Counted from the stretch's first letter, positions 27,092 through 36,168 are shown. The stretch: DNA of 64,000 nucleotides from WTFY01 sp965205685 (GCA_965205685.1 OZ242174.1:1550001-1614000); one strand, 5' to 3'. Numbers and translations are program-made. The notes: a model not told the origin generated them from the letters alone.

Positions 27092-27111
27092 CCCGCGGCT
27101 ACGCACGCGGG
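27092..27111. terminator. Hairpin between convergent dxs and bamC
   Basis: CCCGCG pairs with CGCGGG around an 8-base loop. It begins 4 bases after the dxs stop and overlaps the last codons of bamC. There is no T run; it is possibly a shared 3' structure. Confidence 0.3.
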
Positions 27112-28169
27112 TAGTTGCCCGGATATGCGGAGATGATCCTGCGCAGCAGTTTCCTTGCTGTCTCTGCCTGGATTACCGCCTGCTCTTGACCGTCCTTGTG
27201 GGCCGTGATCAGTGTCTGCCTGCCCTGGCTGAGCAGGTGTATCTGGTACTGCACCGCTATGGCATTGCCATCTCGCACACCCGCCTCTGTGGAGACCGGG
27301 TCCGGCTCCATGGAGACGAAGTAAATTCCCTTGTCGCGATTGTGATCTTCGATGACCAGACCTGAGCGGTCCAAGGCTACACCGGTTCTGCGCCAGACCC
27401 TCGGGAAGACATCACCCACCATCAGCACCGGGATTCCTTCGATATTCCGGATGTCGAGGTACAGGGCACGGGAATCCGGGCTTGCAAACTTGAGTGCGGC
27501 CTCTTCTTTCGAAATACCTAGAAACTCCATCAACCGTACCGTCATCTCCGCTTCGCGGTCAGGGTTCGGGGGTTGCGGTTTCCACAGAATCTGGTCATCA
27601 GCATTGACTGCAGCGACCTCCAGACCGCGCCGCGTCAGGTAAAGGTTGGTCACCGCATTGGGTTGGCGCTCGAGGCGCACCCGGAACTTCTCCGTCACCA
27701 CGTCAACCCCCTCCCGGTTGGATGATGCATCGCGCAGGCGGCCCATATCCTGGGCCCAGTGGGTTTCCATGTAGCCCAGTGCCGGTTCATCTTCGGCGAT
27801 TCTGAAGCCTTCCTCCTGCCAGAATCTGCGCAACAGCGGCCACAGGGTAACCGGATCGGTGTCCACTTCCAGCCAGCGGGTCGGCCCCTCCTTGCGCACA
27901 CGCATCTCAAGAAACTCGGGGAGTACGCTGGCACCCACGGCCGGCACCTGTGTCTGCAGGGCACTGACCCTGTCACCTGCCGTTCTTGGGATCCTCAGGC
28001 TGTCTTCCCAATCCGGAGTCACCAGGTCAGGTGGCGCCTCAAGCGGTTTCGTCGAGGCACTGTCCGAGTAGTCCTCGCCCCCTGTCTTCAGAAAACCGCA
28101 GCCGCCCAGTGCCAGGGGCAGCAGGGCCACCGCAAGCACGAACCGCACGGAAAATAGATACTTGCACAT
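27099..28169 (-). CDS. bamC: Outer membrane protein assembly factor BamC
   Basis: Lipoprotein of the BAM complex that inserts beta-barrel proteins in the outer membrane. It has about 356 residues. The signal peptide ends in a lipobox LALGGC, so it is lipidated and placed at the outer membrane. Two helix-grip-type domains follow (RWLEVDTDPVTLWPLLRRF starts the first). The ATG at 28167-28169 is chosen; an ATG three codons upstream is equally possible. It lies 19 bases after dapA, the order found in E. coli (dapA-bamC). Confidence 0.9.
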   Translation of the reverse strand: MCKYLFSVRFVLAVALLPLALGGCGFLKTGGEDYSDSASTKPLEAPPDLVTPDWEDSLRIPRTAGDRVSALQTQVPAVGASVLPEFLEMRVRKEGPTRWLEVDTDPVTLWPLLRRFWQEEGFRIAEDEPALGYMETHWAQDMGRLRDASSNREGVDVVTEKFRVRLERQPNAVTNLYLTRRGLEVAAVNADDQILWKPQPPNPDREAEMTVRLMEFLGISKEEAALKFASPDSRALYLDIRNIEGIPVLMVGDVFPRVWRRTGVALDRSGLVIEDHNRDKGIYFVSMEPDPVSTEAGVRDGNAIAVQYQIHLLSQGRQTLITAHKDGQEQAVIQAETARKLLRRIISAYPGNYPRA

Positions 28170-28188
28170 AGAAGTCATCCGGTCATGT

Positions 28189-29076
28189 TTATAAGCTGCC
28201 TGCCAACTGCAAGGCTTCACGCAATGTTTCATGGTACGCACTCGACAGGGGGGTCATGGGCAATCGTATGCCCGCTGGAAACAGGCCCATTTCAGTCAGA
28301 CACCACTTTACCGGGATCGGGTTGGACTCCACAAAAAGGTCGCGGTTCAGGCGCTCAAGTCTGGCATTGGCCTGCTGTGCCTTGGTCCGTTCCCCCTCCA
28401 GGCATGCCATGCATAAGGTATGAAACAGCCTGGGTGCGACATTTCCTGTCACGGTGATGACGCCCTTGCCCCCGGCAAGCATGAATTCCATGGCCGTGGC
28501 ATCATCGCCACTGATCAGCAAAAACCCTTCCCGGCAGCCTGCAAGAATCTCCTGGCAACGACTGATGTCTCCGGTGGCCTCCTTGATCCCGATGACGTTG
28601 TCCAGCTTGGAAAGTCTGACTGCCGTCGGTGCCAACATATCACATGCGGTGCGCCCGGGCACATTATACAGAATCAGTGGAATCGCAACCGCTTTGGCAA
28701 CGGCTTCATAATGCAGGATCAGTCCCTCCTGGGTAGGCTTGTTGTAATAGGGAGTGACCAGCAGGCAGGCATCTGCGCCGGCTTCCTTGGCGCATCGTGT
28801 CAGCTCGATCGTCTCATGGGTCGAATTCGAACCCGTTCCTGCAATGACGGGAACCCGGCCCCGGGCCTGCTTGACGACAAATCGAATCAGCTCGCAGTGT
28901 TCGGCATGATCAAGCGTTGCAGACTCGCCCGTGGTGCCGGCCGGGACCAGCACATCCGTGTCATTCTCGATATGGAATTCGACATAGTCTGCCAGAGTGC
29001 TGTAATCGACTGCGCCATCTTCATGCATCGGCGTAGCCATTGCGACCATGCTGCCTTTGAACACCGGATTCCCCAA
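28189..29076 (-). CDS. dapA: 4-hydroxy-tetrahydrodipicolinate synthase
   Basis: Condenses pyruvate with aspartate semialdehyde in lysine and diaminopimelate synthesis. It has 295 residues, a TIM barrel. The Schiff-base lysine is K165 (GIKEATGD), with Y137 in YNVPGRT and T48-T49 in PAGTTGE. Upstream of bamC in one unit. Confidence 0.98.
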   Translation of the reverse strand: MGNPVFKGSMVAMATPMHEDGAVDYSTLADYVEFHIENDTDVLVPAGTTGESATLDHAEHCELIRFVVKQARGRVPVIAGTGSNSTHETIELTRCAKEAGADACLLVTPYYNKPTQEGLILHYEAVAKAVAIPLILYNVPGRTACDMLAPTAVRLSKLDNVIGIKEATGDISRCQEILAGCREGFLLISGDDATAMEFMLAGGKGVITVTGNVAPRLFHTLCMACLEGERTKAQQANARLERLNRDLFVESNPIPVKWCLTEMGLFPAGIRLPMTPLSSAYHETLREALQLAGSL

Positions 29077-29186
29077 ATGAAGTTCAGATCAGAAAGGCTT
29101 CGGATGGTACTGATCGAACCCTGTCATTACAAGAAAATAACGGGTTCTGCACGCACTGACAGTCCGGTGCCGTGATGGCACGGACC

Positions 29187-30284
29187 TCATCCACCGGACA
29201 GGGATTGCTGTTTTTGCCACGAACCCTGGTTGATCGAGGACCATGCCCGGATCACCGCGTGGAACAGTGTCGCAAGGGGAATGGCGAAAAACACGCCCCA
29301 GACTCCCCAGATCCCCCCGAAAATCAGCACCGCCGCGACAATCGCGACCGGATGCAGATTGACGATCTCTGAAAACAGCAGGGGCACCAGCACGTTGCCG
29401 TCCAGGATCTGGACCGCAGCGTACGCCAGCAACACGTACATGAACTGGGAACTCAGCCCCCATTGGAAGTAGGCCACAAACAACACCGGGACGGTCACCA
29501 CGGCCGCCCCCACGTAGGGGATGATGACTGAGATACCCACCAGGAATGAAAGCAGCATGGCATAGTCGAGACCGAAAAAGGCAAACGTGACATAGGTGGC
29601 GACCCAGACCACCAGGATCTCAATCACCTTGCCGCGGATGTAGCTTGCAATCTTTTTGTTGACCTCGACCCAGACCTCGTTCGTCAGCTCGCGGTTCGAA
29701 GGCAGGAAACTCTCTGCCCACTCCAGGATCTTGCCCTTGTCCTTGAGAAAAAAGAACACCAGCAGGGGAACAATGATCAGGTAGACAATGATTGTGATCA
29801 GGCCCACTACAGATTCCAAGGGCTGGCTGAGGACACTCTGACCCACCGCAATCAGCTGCGAGCGCAGCGAGTCGATCATCTCCGTCATCTGCGCTTCCGT
29901 GAAGATTTGCGCAAGGCTTGGGTATTTGTCCGGCAACTGCATCAGCAGGCTCTGACCCTGCGTGATCATGCCGGGAAGCTCACGGAAAAACTGGGTAAGT
30001 TGCTGTGACAGTTTCGGGATCAGCCCGAACAGGATCAAGATCAACAGGGCAATAAAGCCAAGAAAGACCAGCAACAGTGCAAGGAATCTGGGGATCTTGC
30101 CCTGCTCGAGCAGCCCCACGACACCATCCAGCACGTATGCGATGACAATGCTGGCGATCAGGGGGGCGAGAAGGTCGCCAAACAGCAGCACGCTGGCAAA
30201 TCCGACAATCAGGCAAAGTGCCAGGATGACGATCTGCGGATTCGAGAAATTCTGCTGGTACCAGTTTTTGATGTATTCGATCAT
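29187..30284 (-). CDS. AI-2E family transporter (PerM-like membrane protein)
   Basis: A 365-residue polytopic membrane protein of the AI-2E/PerM family, with eight or so hydrophobic segments. Typical elements are PLIASIVIAYVLDG early, the amphipathic RELPGMITQGQSLL region in the middle, and IPYVGAAVVTVP and LVPLLFSEIVNLHPVAIV near the end. Family members are proposed exporters or permeases; the substrate is not predictable. It is upstream of dapA, 110 bases away. Confidence 0.85.
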   Translation of the reverse strand: MIEYIKNWYQQNFSNPQIVILALCLIVGFASVLLFGDLLAPLIASIVIAYVLDGVVGLLEQGKIPRFLALLLVFLGFIALLILILFGLIPKLSQQLTQFFRELPGMITQGQSLLMQLPDKYPSLAQIFTEAQMTEMIDSLRSQLIAVGQSVLSQPLESVVGLITIIVYLIIVPLLVFFFLKDKGKILEWAESFLPSNRELTNEVWVEVNKKIASYIRGKVIEILVVWVATYVTFAFFGLDYAMLLSFLVGISVIIPYVGAAVVTVPVLFVAYFQWGLSSQFMYVLLAYAAVQILDGNVLVPLLFSEIVNLHPVAIVAAVLIFGGIWGVWGVFFAIPLATLFHAVIRAWSSINQGSWQKQQSLSGG

Positions 30285-30422
30285 AAATTGCTTCGATGCC
30301 GTAACTCAGGCTGGCGCATCAGATACCCTTTCGGGAACGGGCCGAGCTGTGCAGGCGAGTGGCCTGCTCGGTGACCGCGCCCGTGCTTTTCATTCCAGAC
30401 AATAGTAAATCAGTACCGGGAC

Positions 30423-31331
30423 TCATACCGCCTGTTTTTTCGGGCCGCAGTAGCCGCGCGCATAGTCCAGCAATTCGTCCATGGCGCGCAGACGGAACTT
30501 CTGGCGCTGGCGGACAAAGGAAAATTCCCGTTCAAGCTCAGGGTCCAGGTTCAGCTTGTTTAACACCTTGAGCTTGAGTTCTTTCTCGATCGTCGCACTG
30601 GACACGATTGACACTCCCATGCCGGCCTCAACCGCGCCCTTGATGGATTCCGGGCTGCCCAGTTCCATGCAGACATTCAGGTTATTCCGGTCCAGCCCCA
30701 TCTTGGTCATGTAGCCCATGATCACGTCCCGCGTACCGGAACCTTCCTCACGCCCGATGAACGGGAAATTCATGAGTTCCTCCATGGAGATGGAGGCACG
30801 CTTGGCGAGCTCATGCCCGGTAGGGACAATCACCACCAAATGATCAACGCGGCAAACCTCGACCAGCAGATTCTTGTTGGTGACGGGGCCTTCCACAATG
30901 CCCAGGTCGATCACGCTGTTCTCGATCATGGAAACAATGCCTTCGGTGTTGGACACCTTCAGTCGCAACTGGATTTCAGGGAATTTCTTGGTGAACCCGC
31001 TCAGCAGGCTCGGCAGCATGTACTCGGCGATGGTCGTACTGGCACCCAGGGTCAGCGTACCACTGACGTCGCTGGTCAGCTCCTTGACAAAATTCTCCAT
31101 CTCCGCATAAAGCTCGAAGATCTGCTCGGCATACTTGTAGCACCTGCGTCCGGCCTCGGTCAGCGTGACGCGGTTGTGCGTTCGGTCGAACAGCCGGGTA
31201 TTGAAGTGCTCCTCGAGCTGGCGCACCTGGAAGGTCACGGCCGGTTGCGTCATATGCAGTGTTTCTGCAGCCTTGGTGAAGCTCAGTAATTTCGCAACGG
31301 TGTGGAATACTTGTAGCCGACGATCTGCCAT
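30423..31331 (-). CDS. LysR-type transcriptional regulator (CysL/YeiE/CbbR-like)
   Basis: A 302-residue LysR regulator. The N-terminal winged helix has SFTKAAETLHMTQPAVTFQV (residues 17-36, the recognition helix), then the linker helix and a periplasmic-binding-protein-like effector domain (GTLTLGASTTIAEYMLP onward). The sequence is closest by eye to the CysL/YeiE/CbbR branch, linked to sulfur or carbon assimilation. It is divergent from proS, so the target is not obvious from its neighbours. Confidence 0.85.
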   Translation of the reverse strand: MADRRLQVFHTVAKLLSFTKAAETLHMTQPAVTFQVRQLEEHFNTRLFDRTHNRVTLTEAGRRCYKYAEQIFELYAEMENFVKELTSDVSGTLTLGASTTIAEYMLPSLLSGFTKKFPEIQLRLKVSNTEGIVSMIENSVIDLGIVEGPVTNKNLLVEVCRVDHLVVIVPTGHELAKRASISMEELMNFPFIGREEGSGTRDVIMGYMTKMGLDRNNLNVCMELGSPESIKGAVEAGMGVSIVSSATIEKELKLKVLNKLNLDPELEREFSFVRQRQKFRLRAMDELLDYARGYCGPKKQAV

Positions 31332-31555
31332 CTCAACTCCCCGGGAGCTTGTTTTGGTTGCAGATTAACGTAGTATACACGCATGCCATGTACTCAGGTG
31401 TATGATTTTTATACCCCATAAAAAAAATGTAATACATCCTGGCAGGTATCATTGCTTGAACCCAACACACAGCTCCTTCCAGTTACCCACAAGCGGATGA
31501 TTACCGTTATCAGCGGTGGGCTCTTGGGCTGGAGTTTCATAACTACCAGGCAGGC

Positions 31556-33283
31556 ATGCGCGTAAGTCAGTTCCCATTATCGACCCTCAAGGAGTCGCCT
31601 GCAGATGCGGAACTCGTGAGTCACCAGCTGATGCTGAGGGCCGGGATGATCCGCCGCCTGGCCTCGGGCCTGTACACGTGGCTGCCCCTTGGTCTTCGCA
31701 TCCTGCGCAAGGTAGAAAACGTGATCCGCGAGGAAATGGACAAGTCAGGGGCGGTCGAAGTGCTGATGCCTTCCATACAACCTGCTGAACTCTGGCAGGA
31801 GTCAGGACGCTGGGACCAGTACGGACCCGAGTTGCTGCGCATGCAGGACCGCCATCACAGGGATTTCTGTTATGGCCCGACGCATGAGGAGGTCATCACC
31901 GACCTGGTCCGGCGCGAGATCCGGAGCTACAGGCAGCTACCGGTCAATTATTACCAGATCCAGACCAAGTTCCGCGATGAGATCCGCCCGCGATTTGGGG
32001 TCATGCGCGCGCGCGAATTCATCATGAAGGACGCCTATTCCTTCCACCTCGACAAGGAAAGCCTGGAATCCACCTACCAGGTGATGTACGACACCTATGT
32101 CAGCATCTTCACCCGCCTGGGCCTGCAATTCAAAACCGTGGAAGCCGACACCGGCAGCATCGGGGGCAACGTATCGCATGAATTTCACGTGCTGGCCGAG
32201 TCCGGCGAGGATGCCATCGCATTCTCGACGGAAAGCGACTATGCGGCCAACGTGGAGCTTGCACCGGTTGCACCCGTGCAAAATACCGGCGCTTCTGCCT
32301 CAAGACCGCTTGAGAAAACAGCCACCCCGGACTGTCACAGCATCGAGGAAGTGTGCGCGTTTTTGACGGTCACGCCCGATCAGGTGGCCAAGACCCTGAT
32401 CGTGAAGGGGGAGTCAGACCCGCTGGTCGCGCTGGTGCTTCGCGGCGACCATGAACTGAATGCGGTGAAGGCCCAGAAACTCGAGAATGTCGCCACTCCA
32501 CTGGTCTTTGCCAGCGAGCCGGAAATCGAGGCGCAGCTCGGCTGCAAGCCAGGCTCACTTGGTCCACTGGAGTTGAGTTGCCCTGTGATCATGGATCATG
32601 CCGCCCACGCCCTTTCCGATTTCGTGTGTGGAGCCAACGAGGAGGGGTTTCATTACACCGGGGTGAACTGGGAACGGGATCTGCCGGACTTTGGCCAATA
32701 CGAAAGCCAGGACCTGCGCAAGATTGCCACCGGGGATGCCAGTCCGGATGGTAAGGGCACGGTGACCGTCAAGCGCGGCATCGAGGTGGGTCACATCTTC
32801 CAGCTGGGCGACAAGTACAGCACGGCGCTCAAGGCCTGTGTGCTGGACCAGGATGGGAGTGAGCAGGTGATCACGATGGGTTGCTACGGAATCGGGGTCA
32901 CGCGGGTGATCGCCGCGGCCATCGAACAGAATTTCGATGACCATGGCATTCTCTGGCCGCAGGCGATTGCTCCGTTCAGTATCTCCATCATCCCCATCAA
33001 TGCGAGAAAATCCGACCAAGTAGCAAAGGCCAGTGAACAGCTGCACCACGAACTTGAAGCCCTGGGGCTGGAAGTGCTGCTGGATGACCGGGATTTGCGC
33101 CCCGGGTTGCTGTTTGCCGACCACGAGTTGATCGGTATTCCGCACCGCATCGTGGTCAGTGAAAGGGGCCTGCGGCAAAACGAGATCGAGTACAAAGGCC
33201 GGCACGAACAAGAAGCCCGGCAGATCCCGATGGAAAATATCCTGGAGTTCCTGAAGGATCAGATCTGCACATCCAAGACCTGA
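31556..33283 (+). CDS. proS: Prolyl-tRNA synthetase (bacterial type with editing domain)
   Basis: Charges tRNA-Pro. It has 575 residues, the long bacterial ProS-I type. Class II motif 2 is around RPRFGVMRAREFIMKDAYSF (core FGVMRAREF). A YbaK-like editing domain is inserted at roughly 225-385 (HSIEEVCAFL, KTLIVKG, GSLGPL), and motif 3 is GCYGIGVTR. The C-terminal anticodon-binding domain follows. It is divergent from the LysR gene. Confidence 0.98.
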   Translation: MRVSQFPLSTLKESPADAELVSHQLMLRAGMIRRLASGLYTWLPLGLRILRKVENVIREEMDKSGAVEVLMPSIQPAELWQESGRWDQYGPELLRMQDRHHRDFCYGPTHEEVITDLVRREIRSYRQLPVNYYQIQTKFRDEIRPRFGVMRAREFIMKDAYSFHLDKESLESTYQVMYDTYVSIFTRLGLQFKTVEADTGSIGGNVSHEFHVLAESGEDAIAFSTESDYAANVELAPVAPVQNTGASASRPLEKTATPDCHSIEEVCAFLTVTPDQVAKTLIVKGESDPLVALVLRGDHELNAVKAQKLENVATPLVFASEPEIEAQLGCKPGSLGPLELSCPVIMDHAAHALSDFVCGANEEGFHYTGVNWERDLPDFGQYESQDLRKIATGDASPDGKGTVTVKRGIEVGHIFQLGDKYSTALKACVLDQDGSEQVITMGCYGIGVTRVIAAAIEQNFDDHGILWPQAIAPFSISIIPINARKSDQVAKASEQLHHELEALGLEVLLDDRDLRPGLLFADHELIGIPHRIVVSERGLRQNEIEYKGRHEQEARQIPMENILEFLKDQICTSKT

Positions 33284-33493
33284 TGTAAAGGCGTTCTGGG
33301 CCGTCTGATGCACATCTGAAGAAAGTAACCTCTAGCGTGTGCCAAGCAGCACCAGCGCCCTTAACTCTCGGCCAGCAAGACGCTACAATTCAGGAACGGT
33401 TCTATATTTTTTATGCATATTCCTGTACTATCTGCGGGGTTAGAAGGCAACAGATTTGCGACACATCCATACCGACCCACAACTGAATCGGCT

Positions 33494-33823
33494 ATGATTT
33501 CCAAACTTCGAATTGCAGTCCTAGTAACTGCAACCCTGTTTGTCTTGGCCTCGTGTGAAACCATCGAACTGACCATCGAAGGGGAAAAAGCACGCGTCTT
33601 AAGCCCTGATGATGTAAAAAACTGCCAGAAAAATGGCGCGGCAACAGTCAGTATCGGTGAGAACTACCTGGGTCTCGTACCCAAGAGTGCTCCCAAGATT
33701 GCACGCCAGCTGCAGCTTCTGGCACGCAACAGCGCAATCCATATGGGCGGTGACACGGTCGTGCCGATGTCGAAAGTCGACCGCGGGCAGCAGACCTTTG
33801 CCGTCTTTCGCTGCATCCCGTAA
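33494..33823 (+). CDS. Small lipoprotein, DUF4156-like
   Basis: A 109-residue protein from the ATG at 33494. A signal peptide ends in a lipobox VLASC, so it should be a lipoprotein. The body has GAATVSIGENYLGLVPKS and a C-terminal GGDTVVPMSKVDRGQQTFAVFRC (pattern GGDTV...AVFRC), as in DUF4156/YegR-like lipoproteins of unknown function. The frame is open to 33413, but the extra residues precede the signal peptide. Convergent with the RiPP cassette. Confidence 0.72.
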   Translation: MISKLRIAVLVTATLFVLASCETIELTIEGEKARVLSPDDVKNCQKNGAATVSIGENYLGLVPKSAPKIARQLQLLARNSAIHMGGDTVVPMSKVDRGQQTFAVFRCIP

Positions 33824-33934
33824 TTCACAAATTCTCACCGGCTCCCGCTGGCCTTTGGCGGACTAGCAGATTGGCTGTCGGTACGGGCTGAACCGCCCTT
33901 TGGCCCTTGCTCCCTAGACAGGTTCAAACTGGAA

Positions 33935-34789
33935 TCAATCAGGATCGATTTCGAGACCGCAGAAGAATTCCTGGGCAGTCCATTGCTGGAACCACTCACC
34001 CAGGCTGGCGGTAATCTTGTCGGCATCTACACCCTCTTGCAGGGCACAGTTCTCCAAGGCTTCACCCAGGGGCTTCCCTTTCTTGAGTTGTGATAGCAGC
34101 AGGTAGCTTTCATAATCCAGATCTTCACGCCAGACCGTATAATTGCGGCGATACACCACTGCGAATGTCTTTTTGGCCTGTGGGATATCCATATGGCGGT
34201 TTTCATTCACTGCAGTCATATAGTCATTGACCGGATACTCCAGCTCCAGCAGGTACAGGGCCGGATTAAACTGCAACCGTATATCCGCCCACTGTTCTGC
34301 GGGGATGCTCTGTATGGCCTCTGGAGAGACCCTTTCCCGATGCGGTGCGTCAAAGGCATCTTCCATCACCCGCTCGACCTTGGCTACGGCTGCCACAAAA
34401 TCCCGGTGGGGGATATCCTCTGCCTCATTGAGCAGATAATGCGGGAATTTAGTGCTCAGGCGGTTCAGGTTGTAGTACGTAGAGGGATGGCGCGTGACGT
34501 AGTCGCGCACTACCCGCTGGAAGCACTCCTCGCCCAATAGGTGCTCCACTGTCGGATATTCCCCAGACATGATCTCAATAAAACGCCAGAAGTACATATC
34601 GGCGTAGACGGAAATGCGCTCTAGTGGAGTCAGCTCACTGGAAGGCAATACGGTTTGTTCGAGGTCGTGTGCCGCTTCTCTTCCTGACTCGGAATTTGCT
34701 TCAACTCCAGCCTTGGCACCCTGCGGGTGGCTGATTATCGAATACATCCATTGCTCGAGGCTTTCCAGCCTCGAGTCATCACGAGGCAT
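33935..34789 (-). CDS. bufC: DUF2063 / HvfC-BufC family partner protein of the MNIO cassette
   Basis: A 284-residue protein. The N-terminal half (RLESLEQWMYSII ... ERISVYADMYFWRFIEIMSGEYPTV in parts, near 8-85) is the DUF2063 domain with its LxxYxxxYxxR-like core. A second helical domain follows (DIRLQFNPALYLLELEYPVN). In characterised MNIO systems this protein binds the precursor or assists the enzyme. It overlaps the DUF692 gene by 11 bases, so it is translationally coupled. Last gene of the twelve-gene minus-strand locus. The symbol follows the bufferin nomenclature by architecture. Confidence 0.85.
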   Translation of the reverse strand: MPRDDSRLESLEQWMYSIISHPQGAKAGVEANSESGREAAHDLEQTVLPSSELTPLERISVYADMYFWRFIEIMSGEYPTVEHLLGEECFQRVVRDYVTRHPSTYYNLNRLSTKFPHYLLNEAEDIPHRDFVAAVAKVERVMEDAFDAPHRERVSPEAIQSIPAEQWADIRLQFNPALYLLELEYPVNDYMTAVNENRHMDIPQAKKTFAVVYRRNYTVWREDLDYESYLLLSQLKKGKPLGEALENCALQEGVDADKITASLGEWFQQWTAQEFFCGLEIDPD

Positions 34790-35639
34790 GGCGTAACTCG
34801 GTCACCTGGCGGAATTGTGCCGCCTTCATGACCTCGGCATGAACCTCTTCAAATGACGGAATGTCGGCATCCCACTCAAGCAGCGTTGCCCGGTTTCCGG
34901 CACGTCGATGCACCTCGGCATATAAGTCCCAAACCGGGTCGATGACTCGGCCATTGTGCGTGTCAATACAGTGCGTGCCCTTGTCGGTGTGTCCGGCCAG
35001 ATGGATCTGCACCACCCGGTCGTACGGGATGGCTTCAAGATAGGCCTGGGAATCCAGTCCGTGGTTGCGGCAGGTGACATAGACGTTGTTGACGTCCAGC
35101 AACAGTCCGCAGTCCGACTCCTCGGCCATGCGAGCCAAAAATTCCTCTTCGGTCATGGTGGAGTTGGCGAATGTCAGGTAGGTCGAGGGGTTTTCCAGGA
35201 TCAGGGGACGCTCCAGGAAATCCTGGACAGTGCGTATCCGGTCCACCAGAAAGGCCAGGCTCTCCTCATTGTAGGGCAGTGGGTAGAGATCATGGCCGTT
35301 TTTCCCATGCACTCCGGTCCAGCAGACATGGTCTCCCAGCCAGTGGGCATTCACACGCTCAGCCAAGGCCTTCAGCTTTCCCAGGTAGTCAAAGTCGATG
35401 GGGTCCGTGCTCCCAATTGACATGGAAACCCCGTGCATGACAATCGGGTAGCGCTCGGCTATCTGGTCCAGCACGTGTACGGGATTTCCTTCTGTGTCCA
35501 TGAAATTCTCGGACATGATTTCGAACCAGTCGACTTGCGGCCAGTGTTCGAGTATGTGACTGAAATGGACTGTGCGCAGCCCGATTCCGAGCCCAAGGTC
35601 AGGAAAGCCCCAGCGGTTTTTTACGGACACAGAAACCAC
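34779..35639 (-). CDS. bufB: DUF692 multinuclear non-heme iron oxidative (MNIO) enzyme
   Basis: A 286-residue TIM-barrel protein of the DUF692/MNIO family, iron enzymes that oxidise Cys residues of precursor peptides, for example to thio-oxazole-type groups in bufferins. Candidate metal ligands are all present: E44 (SEN), H69, D103-H104, E149-N150, D182/N184 (LDVNNVYV), H213 and H217, H228 (DTHNG) and E255 (LLEWD). It lies between the precursor and the DUF2063 partner. A pair of hairpins separates it from the precursor gene. The family is certain; the modification made here is inferred. Confidence 0.92.
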   Translation of the reverse strand: MVSVSVKNRWGFPDLGLGIGLRTVHFSHILEHWPQVDWFEIMSENFMDTEGNPVHVLDQIAERYPIVMHGVSMSIGSTDPIDFDYLGKLKALAERVNAHWLGDHVCWTGVHGKNGHDLYPLPYNEESLAFLVDRIRTVQDFLERPLILENPSTYLTFANSTMTEEEFLARMAEESDCGLLLDVNNVYVTCRNHGLDSQAYLEAIPYDRVVQIHLAGHTDKGTHCIDTHNGRVIDPVWDLYAEVHRRAGNRATLLEWDADIPSFEEVHAEVMKAAQFRQVTELRHAS

Positions 35640-35657
35640 CTTGTGAATCAGATACGC

Positions 35658-35676
35658 CTGGTAAGCATGTTACCAG
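35658..35676. other. Short perfect hairpin before bufB
   Basis: CTGGTAA and TTACCAG pair around a 5-base loop, 19 bases upstream of the bufB start. It may influence bufB translation or mRNA processing. Confidence 0.45.
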
Positions 35677-35695
35677 TAGAGAAAGTATTCAAGCA

Positions 35696-35733
35696 ATCGA
35701 CAGGGGCATGCTGGACCCAGCAACCCTGTCGAT
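35696..35733 (-). terminator. Attenuator-like hairpin between precursor and bufB
   Basis: On the minus strand ATCGACAGGG pairs with CCCTGTCGAT (10 bases), and inside the loop TGCTGG pairs with CCAGCA. It lies in the 151-base gap between the precursor stop and bufB. No T run follows, so partial termination or 3'-end protection of the precursor mRNA is likelier than full termination. Confidence 0.55.
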
Positions 35734-35790
35734 GCTCAAATCGTTTTTGACAATGTCAGAACTTTACAACAAGTGTGTTGTTAGTACTGC

Positions 35791-36168
35791 TTATCCTTCC
35801 ATGTGGCTGGGGTCTACCGGTAGCTGGCAGCCGCCCTTGCCTTTGCATGAGTTCTTGCCGGCACAGCCGTGGTCACCTGATTTGCAGCCACCCTGGCATT
35901 TACAGGCATTCTGGCCTTTACAGGCATGCTTTTCATACGTGTGGGCTGGGTTACAACCACCCTTGCCCTTGCATGAGTTCTTGCCGGCGCAGCCGTTGTC
36001 ACTGCCTTTGCAGCCACCCTGGCCTTTACATTCATTCTGGCCTTTACAGGTATGCTTATCGCAGCCCGTAGCAGCTTCACCAGCCAAGGCGACTGTCTGG
36101 CTTCCTGCCATCATTCCAGCCGCTGCGGCTACCATCAGCTTATTAAAATCACGACGTTTCTTATCCAT
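35791..36168 (-). CDS. bufA: Cys-rich Tat-exported RiPP precursor (bufferin-like)
   Basis: A 125-residue protein from the ATG at 36166-36168, with GGAGG 10 bases upstream. Residues 1-29 form a signal peptide with a twin-arginine motif (KRRDFNKL at 4-11) and an ALA-G cleavage site. The mature part holds 14 Cys and many Lys, Gly and Gln. Two 32-residue repeats, 41-72 and 83-114, follow the pattern C-x5-C-x5-C-x6-C-x5-C-x5-C; the second has an extra C91. It is followed by DUF692 and DUF2063 genes, the bufferin-type layout. Metal sequestration, as for copper by Caulobacter bufferins, is inferred. Confidence 0.85.
   Translation of the reverse strand: MDKKRRDFNKLMVAAAAGMMAGSQTVALAGEAATGCDKHTCKGQNECKGQGGCKGSDNGCAGKNSCKGKGGCNPAHTYEKHACKGQNACKCQGGCKSGDHGCAGKNSCKGKGGCQLPVDPSHMEG
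35827..36048 (-). repeat. Internal duplication within the precursor gene
   Basis: Two 96-base units, 35953-36048 and 35827-35922, separated by 30 bases, encode the two 32-residue Cys repeats. They are very similar at the DNA level, which points to fairly recent tandem duplication. Confidence 0.85.

Noticed and set aside
35791..36168. Precursor as a metallothionein or simple structural Cys-rich protein
   Set aside because: The Tat signal and the immediately following DUF692 and DUF2063 genes make a modified RiPP precursor far more likely.
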